21,212 nucleotides of DNA. Origin: CAYTSA01 sp964440345. Its GTDB lineage: Bacteria > Desulfobacterota > Desulfovibrionia > Desulfovibrionales > Desulfovibrionaceae. Of this stretch, positions 15,346-21,212 are shown one piece after another (position 1 is the first letter of the stretch; every line of letters begins with the position of its first letter). The stretch lies in the NCBI GenBank assembly GCA_964440345.1, contig CAYTSA010000068.1, forward strand, positions 1-21,212. Direction: 5' to 3'. The notes under the pieces are model-generated. The model was not told the DNA's origin and made no database searches. It saw only the letters and a program-made list of their open reading frames with translations. Made by a program: the position numbers and the translations under genes.

Positions 15346-15468
15346 GCAGGCTGTTCAAAAAACACGAGGGCAAGGCGCAGCAAAATTCAAAATTGACACG
15401 CAGATATAATACACGAGAGTAAAAAATTTTAAAAAGCAACACGGCCACCGTGGATTTTTCAAGCCTGC
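15346..15468. repeat. About 123-bp element with imperfect inverted ends
   Basis: The left end GCAGGCTGTTCAAAAA (15346-15361) and the right end, read on the minus strand, GCAGGCTTGAAAAA (15468-15455) form terminal inverted repeats. The AT-rich interior has GGCAAGGCGCAG and ATTCAAAATTGACACGCAG. It ends on the telA TAG codon and no ORF is inside. The same end motif follows the HAD gene stop (95-115). It looks like a non-autonomous, MITE- or REP-like dispersed repeat. Confidence 0.55.
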
Positions 15469-16616
15469 TACACATCCTCCACTAACTTGCCTGCCTCGCG
15501 GCCGGCCTCCTGCTGCCGGGACCGCTCATCCAGCTCTTTGGTCATCTCGTCGATCTTGTCGATATTCTCTTTGGCCGAGGCGATCATTTGCTGCTCCACC
15601 TTTGACGCCTGGTCCATGCGGTTGATGAGGATGTTGTAGGATTTCACCAGACTTTCGAATTTCACCAGGGGCTGGTTGGCGGTCTTGGCTATCTGCTCGG
15701 CGTTGTCCATGGAGTCTTGGGCCACGGCGACCATCAGGTTGCCCAGATAGTCTTGAGAAGCTTCCAGGGCTTCGGCTATCTGCTTTTCTTCCTGCTGAGC
15801 TATCTTGAGCGCCAGACCGTTTTCCAGCACTGGCCGGGTCAGGTCTATCATGGACCGGATGGCGTCGCGCAGATTTTCGTGGTTGTCCATGGTGGTGTTC
15901 ATGGTCACAAAAAACTGGGCAAAAGCGTTCTCAGTTACTTTCAGATTTTGCAGCCGGCGCACGATGCGCGCCTCGGCCTTTTGCAGAGCCATCTTGCGGT
16001 TCTCGTCGACTTCGGCTTCCTTGGCTTCCTCCAGCTTTTGCAGGGCCAGCTGCAGCAGATAACCGGAAAGCTCCACCTCGGCCTTCAGCTCCCGCAGCCG
16101 TTTGTAGCGCTCCTCCAGCTCCAAGGTGTTCTCCAGCAGCTTGTCGCCGCCTGACTCCAAGGACTGGATGATGGCGTTGACCTGCGTCTGCACCGACTCG
16201 TAGCGCTGGGCGATGTCCTTGAGAATCTTGCCCACGCCCGGCACGCGGCCAAGCAGCCGGGAGAAAAAACCCGCGGTCTGGGACCGCTTCATCTGCTCAA
16301 TGGCCGGATAAGGGTTGATCTCATCCATAACGTTGCGCAGCTTCTTCAGGTCGGCGGGAATGGACGTGGTGTCGCCGCTTTCCTTCATGCGGTCCATGAC
16401 CTTGCCCATGGAGGTCCGCAGCAGCTTGAAGTCTGCATTGGCTTGACTAACGGTGTGTTCGCCAACGGAAGTGGCCTCCCGCACAGAGGTCCTGTCCTCC
16501 GGATCCTTGAGAATGGCGGCGATCAAGGCCTGCGCCCTGGCCTCCGTTTCCTGTAGCTTGGCCGGCTCAACAGTGGCGGGAGGGGTTGCTTCCCGAATGG
16601 CTATGGCGTCTTCCAT
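15468..16616 (-). CDS. telA: TelA-family toxic anion resistance protein
   Basis: This 382-aa cytosolic protein is nearly all helical with long coiled coils. Landmarks of TelA (PF05816) are INPYPAIEQMKRSQTAGFFSRLLGRVPG (about 100-127), then ERYKRLRELKAEVE, followed by EARIVRRLQNLKVTENAF and a long C-terminal helix region (QDYLGNLM to SKVEQQMIA) ending in an acidic tail. The family was named for tellurite resistance (KlaA/TelA) and is linked to envelope and toxic-anion stress; its biochemical role is not known. AGGAG lies nine bases before ATG 16616; the ORF continuing to 16796 overlaps the upstream gene and is rejected. It is the last gene of the four-gene operon. The TAG is at the edge of a repeat element. 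Confidence 0.9.
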   Translation of the reverse strand: MEDAIAIREATPPATVEPAKLQETEARAQALIAAILKDPEDRTSVREATSVGEHTVSQANADFKLLRTSMGKVMDRMKESGDTTSIPADLKKLRNVMDEINPYPAIEQMKRSQTAGFFSRLLGRVPGVGKILKDIAQRYESVQTQVNAIIQSLESGGDKLLENTLELEERYKRLRELKAEVELSGYLLQLALQKLEEAKEAEVDENRKMALQKAEARIVRRLQNLKVTENAFAQFFVTMNTTMDNHENLRDAIRSMIDLTRPVLENGLALKIAQQEEKQIAEALEASQDYLGNLMVAVAQDSMDNAEQIAKTANQPLVKFESLVKSYNILINRMDQASKVEQQMIASAKENIDKIDEMTKELDERSRQQEAGREAGKLVEDV

Positions 16617-16638
16617 GGCTGTGGCTCCTGAATGTGGT

Positions 16639-17739
16639 TTATTGCAGCAATATTTGCAGTATGCGGTCCATGACCTGGGGCGATGGCAAGGGCGCAACAG
16701 AATCAATGGTCTGGGGCAGGCCAATCTCCTTGAGCACCCCTGGGTCGTTGTCCATGCCCATGACGCCGGAACGGAAGCCATACTGGTCCCAGGCAAGCTG
16801 CTGCACGTCCTCGTCCTGCAAAGCTGTGAGCAGCTTTTCCCCAGCTGGAGTCAAGGCCATGAAGGGATGCCCGGACCAGACCGTGGGCTCGGGGATGAGC
16901 ACCCGCACAGTGTTGCGGATGCGCTCCTGATAGTCTGGGTAGGCTCGGTAAAATTCGATGATCAGGCTTTCATATGCTGAAATAAGGGGGAAAGCGCCCC
17001 TTCCCTGCTTGATGAATTTGTCAAACAAGATGCCTGTTGAGTTCTCCAGGTATCCCATGCTGTTATAAATATTCTTGATAGTGTCTAGAATTTCAGGCAG
17101 TGTTTGTTCCGTCACTACGCGCCCGTCATTGAGGATAACGGCCATAAGCCCAGCCACCAAAAAGCCGGAGTTGGACTTGGTCGGATCAGTTGAGCGGACG
17201 GCAAGCAGGCCGTTCTGCTTATTCAGGCCCAGGTCTTTCCAGGTCTTTTGCTGCACGACCATGTCTAGCAAACCTCTGGTGTCCACCACAAAGTACGAGT
17301 TATCGCGCTGCTCCACCACCCCGGCGTCCATGAGCGCCTGGGTGATCTCCGGCCAGGAATAGAACACGATGGGCGTGTTAAAAATGTTGGACTGCTTGCG
17401 GGAAGCGTTTGGGTGGCGGTCGGCAAACACCAGTGCGGCCAGCTCGCTGGAGGGCCAGGCGCCGTCCACTCCATCCAGGGAGCCCTCGCTCAGTTCCAGG
17501 CTGCCCATTTTGGTCCCGTCCACTTTCAGACCGTAACGTTTGGCCAGAATGGACTTGAACTTCTCATCATGCAAGAGCCCCTTTTTCTCGCTGCCGTAGC
17601 GGATGCGCACTGTTTCCAGCGAGTCCAAGTTCACTGGCGCCAGCCCGCCGTTGCCGCCGTTTTGCCCGGCGAACATCCAGGCCAGCGCTGCGGCCCCCAG
17701 CAGCAGCAGCACGCCGCCAATCAGTTTTATTTTGCTCAT
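16639..17739 (-). CDS. Membrane-anchored solute-binding-like protein
   Basis: The protein is 366 aa. An uncleaved N-terminal signal anchor (about 5-25, KLIGGVLLLLGAAALAWMFAG) with no lipobox Cys is followed by a Gly/Asn linker and a type II periplasmic binding protein-like domain from about 42 to the C-terminus. It contains STDPTKSNSGFLVAGLMAV (183-201), a motif shared with the SBP half of the first gene (TSATQSNSG), and LISAYESLIIEF around 250-262, typical of solute-binding proteins. No permease or transport ATPase is nearby, so binding is more likely used for sensing than for uptake. GGGAG lies nine bases before the ATG. It is 16 bases after the XpaC-like gene and 22 before telA. Confidence 0.85.
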   Translation of the reverse strand: MSKIKLIGGVLLLLGAAALAWMFAGQNGGNGGLAPVNLDSLETVRIRYGSEKKGLLHDEKFKSILAKRYGLKVDGTKMGSLELSEGSLDGVDGAWPSSELAALVFADRHPNASRKQSNIFNTPIVFYSWPEITQALMDAGVVEQRDNSYFVVDTRGLLDMVVQQKTWKDLGLNKQNGLLAVRSTDPTKSNSGFLVAGLMAVILNDGRVVTEQTLPEILDTIKNIYNSMGYLENSTGILFDKFIKQGRGAFPLISAYESLIIEFYRAYPDYQERIRNTVRVLIPEPTVWSGHPFMALTPAGEKLLTALQDEDVQQLAWDQYGFRSGVMGMDNDPGVLKEIGLPQTIDSVAPLPSPQVMDRILQILLQ

Positions 17740-17755
17740 ATACGAGTTGTCTCCC

Positions 17756-18379
17756 TCAGTTGCCTATTTCCGCCACGTGCATCATCTTTTTGAGCACCCG
17801 GCCATAGGTGCGCAGCTCCACCACGTCGTTGGCCAGGTAGTTCTGGAACCCCTGGGTAAAGCCCTGCTCCACAGTTTTGAGCACCTCGCGGAACTCGGCG
17901 TCGTCTCCAGACTGCTGCAGCAAGTCTCTGCCTGCCGGGGTGGACGATAGCCGGGCGTATTTTTCAATAAGGGGCAAAAACCGGTCCAGATACAACAAAA
18001 ACCGGCTGGCCTTGTCTATATCGCCGGGGTCCTGCTGGAAGTTGTGGAATATGCGCGTAGCCATGTCGCAAATGCGGTGAATCTGGTCCCGGACGTCTTT
18101 TTCTGGTATGGAGTCGGCCAGCTGCCGGATGGCCTGTACCTTTTGCAAGTTGGTCATGATACGCTGTAAAATGGCGCCCGTGGACATGGAGGCCGCCTGG
18201 CGGTTGACGGAAAGGTCAATCCAGTAGGACCCCAGCATGTACACCCCGCCAAAAATAGCCGCGCCCACAATGACCCCGGCCCAGAACGGCGCGCCGACTA
18301 TAATGACCCCGGCCAGCAGCGCGGCGCCGCCGGCCCCGCCCGCGATCAGCCCGGTGTTGCGTACAAAAAAGCCATCCAT
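17756..18379 (-). CDS. XpaC-like (5-bromo-4-chloroindolyl phosphate hydrolysis family) membrane protein
   Basis: This 207-aa protein has an N-terminal Gly/Ala/Val-rich membrane hairpin (two helices about 11-30 and 33-52, with PFWAG between) and a cytosolic helical domain (about 75-200) whose pattern (ILQRIMTNLQKVQAIRQLADSIP, HRICDMATRIFHNFQQDPGDIDKASRFLLYLDRFLPLIEKYARL) matches the XpaC/PF10112 family. XpaC and TelA are known to be genomic partners in many bacteria. The biochemical role is unclear; the family name comes from a screen and does not mean a proven phosphatase. The gene starts two bases after the stop of the SBP-VWA gene, so translation is probably coupled. Confidence 0.82.
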   Translation of the reverse strand: MDGFFVRNTGLIAGGAGGAALLAGVIIVGAPFWAGVIVGAAIFGGVYMLGSYWIDLSVNRQAASMSTGAILQRIMTNLQKVQAIRQLADSIPEKDVRDQIHRICDMATRIFHNFQQDPGDIDKASRFLLYLDRFLPLIEKYARLSSTPAGRDLLQQSGDDAEFREVLKTVEQGFTQGFQNYLANDVVELRTYGRVLKKMMHVAEIGN

Positions 18380-18381
18380 AA

Positions 18382-20031
18382 TTAGTTATACCCTTTGGCC
18401 TTGCGGAACGCCTTGACCAACCCGCCCTTGCGGCCGTCAAACACCCGGCCCACGGAAAAGCGGGCCAGCTCTTGCAGCTGCGTGTCGTCCGCTTTGCCAA
18501 AGGTAACGCCAAAAATAGGCGGCAGGTCAAACCCGGCGTTCATGTTCGCCCATGCGGACTGCACCTGTTGCAAGGAACCCGCGTTAGACTTGCCGTCTGT
18601 CATCAGCACAATGGCCGGCAGGTAGTTTTCCAGCGTATCGCTGTTCGCCTGGAAAAACTGCAGGGCGGACGCCACGGGCGCGTAGATGTTCGTGCCGCCT
18701 CCGGCCTGCATTCTGTACACGTAATCCAGCAGTTCCTGCAACCGGGCCGGGTCGTTGCCTTCTATGGCCACAGGCTGGCCCACCCGGCTGTTGAAAGGGA
18801 TGACGGCCATGCGGTCCTGGTCGGAAACCTGCAGCAGATACTCGCCCGCCTGCTGCTGGTCCAGCAACCCGCCCATGGCCCGCTTCAGCTCGGCCAGGCC
18901 CTCACCCTGCATGGAGCCGGAAACGTCCAGCAAATACACAGTGAAGGACGGCTTGCGGAACGTAGTCTGATACAAAAAGAGCGCTTGCCGGATGACTTCA
19001 GCCTTGGGCCAGGGAATGGGCGATATGGTCCGCTCCAGGTCAATGCCCCAGGCCGGGTTATACACGTCCTTGTCTATATCGCCCGGGTTCATGCCTATGA
19101 GCGCAGTGCGAAAGCCGGTCTTGAATATTTCCTGCTGGGTCTCTTTGCGCAACAGATGGTCCCGCAGCTTAATAAAATACTCTTTTTTATGGCTGTTGTC
19201 TGATTTTTTCACAAAACCCAAGGTGGAGTCGGCAATGGCCAGCCCGTCAGAGGGGTAAATGGCGTACAAGGGTTCGCGGTTCTGCGCCGCCAGCTCCCTG
19301 TTGGCGGCAATGACCATGGCCTCGTAGTTGAACATGGCGTCCAGAGAGTCGTACTTTTTCAGAAACATATCCTTAAGCCAGCCGGAACTGCCAGAGGAGC
19401 GGTCCACGCCCGCCAGCAAGGCTTCTATGCGCTCGCGCACGTCCGGCTGCTCCAGGTGCGTTGCGTCCAGCACTGCAGGCTGGCCGGACAGGGCGTGTAA
19501 CATGCCCATGTACGCAGACGCGCCCGAGTTGGACTGCGTGGCCGAGGTCATGGCAAAGCGCAACTTCCGGCTGCGCACGGCTTGCAGAATGTCGTCCACC
19601 GAGACTTCGGCGTCTATCCAGCCCAGTTCCTGGGCTTTGGACTTCTTGACGCCCAGCACCACGGGCGAACGCATGATAGACGCCTCGTCGCTGACTCTGT
19701 GCAGCTCGGAATCACCCAGACGTATCCACATGGAGTTGGCAGGCAGCACCGCGTCGTGGACAAAATACTGCGCCGAAAGGTCCAGCATCATGTCCACAGA
19801 ACCAATGTAGTGCATCTGCACGCCAAAGCCCTCGTCCTGGGCGAACTGCTTGATGATGGGCTCTATCTCCTTGGATTCAGAGCCGGCGGCAATGTGCAAC
19901 GTCTCCTCAGGCAAATATTCCTTTTCCGCGCAGCCGGTGATGCGGGGTAGATTGGCCAGCAGGGCCACGGCAATAACAATGGCGAAAAAACCAGGCCGGG
20001 CTCGTTTTTTACAATGCATGTGGCGTCTCAT
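18382..20031 (-). CDS. Solute-binding-like / VWA-domain lipoprotein
   Basis: The protein is 549 aa. It has a lipoprotein signal: a hydrophobic helix about 15-29 and lipobox ITG-C34, so it is tethered to the membrane outside the cytosol. Residues about 44-335 form a type II periplasmic binding-like domain with TSATQSNSGASAYMG (162-176). From about 362 to 545 comes a von Willebrand A domain with the MIDAS motif D369-VSGS, GGGT (444-447) and TDGK (478-481), so metal-dependent ligand binding should be intact. SBP and VWA in one chain is uncommon. It is the first gene of an operon with XpaC, an SBP and TelA. The start at 20031 has only a weak ribosome site; ATG 20019 is an alternative. Confidence 0.88.
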   Translation of the reverse strand: MRRHMHCKKRARPGFFAIVIAVALLANLPRITGCAEKEYLPEETLHIAAGSESKEIEPIIKQFAQDEGFGVQMHYIGSVDMMLDLSAQYFVHDAVLPANSMWIRLGDSELHRVSDEASIMRSPVVLGVKKSKAQELGWIDAEVSVDDILQAVRSRKLRFAMTSATQSNSGASAYMGMLHALSGQPAVLDATHLEQPDVRERIEALLAGVDRSSGSSGWLKDMFLKKYDSLDAMFNYEAMVIAANRELAAQNREPLYAIYPSDGLAIADSTLGFVKKSDNSHKKEYFIKLRDHLLRKETQQEIFKTGFRTALIGMNPGDIDKDVYNPAWGIDLERTISPIPWPKAEVIRQALFLYQTTFRKPSFTVYLLDVSGSMQGEGLAELKRAMGGLLDQQQAGEYLLQVSDQDRMAVIPFNSRVGQPVAIEGNDPARLQELLDYVYRMQAGGGTNIYAPVASALQFFQANSDTLENYLPAIVLMTDGKSNAGSLQQVQSAWANMNAGFDLPPIFGVTFGKADDTQLQELARFSVGRVFDGRKGGLVKAFRKAKGYN

Positions 20032-20080
20032 GGGGGTCTCGCTTTGTAGAGTTACGAAATCAATCAGTTGCGGGGGTTAT

Positions 20081-20113
20081 ATAATAGCGCATCCGCGTGA
20101 CGCTCAGGTGACG
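20081..20113 (-). promoter_or_regulatory. Probable operon promoter with 11-bp-spaced direct repeats
   Basis: On the minus strand the -10-like TATTAT (20086-20081) is preceded at the -35 position by no consensus box, but by two CGTCAC words (20113-20108 and 20102-20097) whose starts are 11 bases apart. Direct repeats at one helical turn replacing the -35 box are typical of OmpR/PhoB-type activators. The regulator is unknown. It lies about 50 bases upstream of the SBP-VWA gene. Confidence 0.35.
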
Positions 20114-20212
20114 TGAAAACTGGCGTGCTTACCGCTCGCGGGGAGTCCTATACCAGAGAAAAGGGACATGAGCCAGAAAGGAACAATCGTGAAGAAAAAA
20201 GGAAAAAAACAC

Positions 20213-20657
20213 CTATTGCTGAAATAACTTTATACCATGTATAAAAGAAAAATCTTTAGTATTGTACGTCCAAAGACAGTCAACAGAGTTACTCAGCACT
20301 GTCGCTGCAATATTCATGTCATGGACTTTACCAAATGTTACTTTGTATGTCTTGAGCAATTTTTTGAGTAGTAAAAAAGTCTCCAAAGTCTCATTAAAAA
20401 CAGTAAAGAATAAATCAAATTCATGTATTTTTTGAAATGCATCATCTGGGCTCAATGGTCTGTTGAACAAAGAATGACGTGTAGTTATTGAATAGAACTC
20501 TCGCAATATTTGCAATGATACACACAAAACTGTTCCTTTTACAAGCAGATCATCAAAGACAGCTGTTACTTCAGCATGCTTTTCTTTTTCAAAATCAAAA
20601 AAAACACTGATATACAAGAATATTTATATCAATAAAAATGCTACCAACGTCCTTCAT
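20213..20657 (-). pseudogene. PIN-domain (VapC-like) toxin, frameshifted
   Basis: ATG 20657 (AAGGA six bases upstream) overlaps the antitoxin stop and reads MKDVGSIFIDINILVYQCFF, then meets TGA at 20597-20595. The PIN fold continues in another frame (DFEKEKHAEVTAVF onward) to 20213. The break is in a run of eight T (20604-20597); seven would restore a 147-aa protein. All PIN acidic positions are then present: D in FIDIN, E in LREFYS, D in KVHDMN and D in TKDF. The region is much AT-richer than its neighbours, suggesting transfer. It may be a dead gene, a slippage site, or a base-call error in a homopolymer. Confidence 0.8.
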
Positions 20658-20850
20658 ATGCATCCTTTCTGGAGAACTCTCGTCTTGCGCCTCCACACGT
20701 ATGCACACTCAATCCAGACGCCGCCTTTTCCCCAGGCGCTGCATTTTCTGACACCTGTGTGATGGTTATTGCAATTTTCTTATGTACCAGAGATTCAGGA
20801 ACAGACACTTCAATCACTGGCTTATCAGGTACTAGCGTTGTTCGATGCAT
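20641..20850 (-). CDS. Antitoxin-like protein paired with the PIN toxin
   Basis: This 69-aa protein reads MHRTTLVPDKPVIEVSVPESLVHKKIAITI near its start and ends in SRKDAYEGRW. The strand-rich N-terminus is like AbrB/swapped-hairpin antitoxins that dimerise on DNA; the variable tail would bind the toxin. GAGGA lies seven bases before ATG 20850; a TTG at 20886 is less likely. The PIN gene ATG (20657) lies inside its last codons, the usual antitoxin-toxin overlap. Its role as antitoxin is inferred from size, order and overlap. Confidence 0.65.
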   Translation of the reverse strand: MHRTTLVPDKPVIEVSVPESLVHKKIAITITQVSENAAPGEKAASGLSVHTCGGARREFSRKDAYEGRW

Positions 20851-20864
20851 AGTATTATCCTCAA

Positions 20865-21092
20865 CTACAAAGCAGTGTTTATGCAATATTCCTTGCTCAC
20901 TTCCCGCAGTTTCTTGTAGTCATACCCTTCCTGAAGCCGAATCTTACCGTATAACTCCCGAATATCCTTTTGCTTTCTCTTATCCACAAACTCTTGTAAT
21001 GCTCGATTAATCAATTCCTTCTTGGTCTTGACGCCGCTCAGAGAAAGAGCTTCCTAGATCAGGACTTCGTCCAGATCGACATTCGTTCGCAT
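20865..21092 (-). pseudogene. VapB-family antitoxin with an in-frame amber codon
   Basis: ATG 21092 has AAGGAG seven bases upstream. The frame reads MRTNVDLDEVLI, then TAG at 21056-21054, then continues EALSLSGVKTKKELINRALQEFVDKRKQ and so on to a TAG at 20867-20865. This is the VapB ribbon-helix-helix pattern (typical DELIxEAL...GxKTKxExIxxAL), so the TAG replaces what was probably a Gln, Glu or Lys codon. With the TAG only 12 residues are made unless suppressed or restarted. It lies 14 bases before the second antitoxin. Upstream, TTGACT (21144-21139) and TATAAC (21123-21118) form a poorly spaced (15) promoter candidate. No matching second toxin is seen. Confidence 0.8.
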
Positions 21093-21212
21093 GGTTACAC
21101 TCCTTCTTTTGTCTATAGTTATACACAAAGGCGCAGCCAGTCAACGAGGACAATGTGTCCAGAATCCACCGCCTCTTTCCGAACAAACCCCTGTTTTGCA
21201 CATTTCCACCTT

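Noticed and set aside
16617..16796. N-terminal extension of telA
   Set aside because: It overlaps the upstream solute-binding-like gene; ATG 16616 has AGGAG at a good distance.
16639..20031. ABC importer operon
   Set aside because: Two binding-like proteins are present but no permease or transport ATPase is encoded next to them.
21007..21201. 64-aa minus-strand ORF at the right edge
   Set aside because: It is a shadow of the broken VapB gene in another frame; the VapB frame has the family pattern and the ribosome site.

Overview
The window looks like a piece of a chromosome from a Desulfovibrio-like sulfate reducer (Desulfobacterota). This is an inference from gene content and style: a lone tatA, a PAS-rich hybrid histidine kinase with stand-alone receivers, a MalQ/DUF6125 pair, an exported thioredoxin/peroxiredoxin pair, mid-to-high GC coding DNA and short intergenic repeats. 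No rRNA, tRNA or CRISPR array was seen.

Layout. (1) 116-2202, minus: a three-gene operon (Cys-rich protein, uncharacterised acidic protein, HAD hydrolase). It diverges from tatA (2296-2508, plus), which has a good promoter and a clear intrinsic terminator. (2) 2629-6346, minus: signalling block of a 932-aa four-PAS hybrid kinase followed by two single-domain receivers; a small one-helix membrane protein lies upstream (6445-6666). (3) 6713-11634, plus: TPR protein, a four-repeat MshEN-like protein, a PGPGW-type membrane protein, 4-alpha-glucanotransferase MalQ and a DUF6125-like protein. (4) 11635-12167: gene-free, with repeats and a strong promoter. (5) 12168-13369, plus: exported thioredoxin-like protein and exported peroxiredoxin. 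(6) 13440-15205, plus: AT-richer two-gene cassette of an AAA/ABC-type ATPase overlapping a DUF4276 (TOPRIM-like) protein, a likely anti-phage or genome-conflict system. (7) 15468-20031, minus: a tight four-gene operon of SBP-VWA lipoprotein, XpaC-like membrane protein, membrane-anchored solute-binding-like protein and TelA. (8) 20213-21092, minus: a very AT-rich, decayed toxin-antitoxin locus with a VapB-type gene broken by an in-frame TAG, a second intact antitoxin-like gene, and a PIN toxin broken by a one-base insertion in a T8 run.

The most interesting parts are these. First, the envelope operon at 15468-20031, where two SBP-like proteins sharing an SNSG motif (one fused to a VWA domain) are tied to XpaC and TelA; it resembles a sensing and integrity machine more than a transporter, since no permease or transport ATPase is present. 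Second, the AAA-DUF4276 cassette. Third, inverted copies of a 56-bp hairpin repeat at 11618-11673 and 15263-15318 that bracket the redox pair and the AAA-DUF4276 cassette. One copy supplies the last codons of the DUF6125-like gene. Fourth, a roughly 123-bp element with inverted ends that abuts the telA stop codon and whose end motif recurs right after the HAD gene stop.
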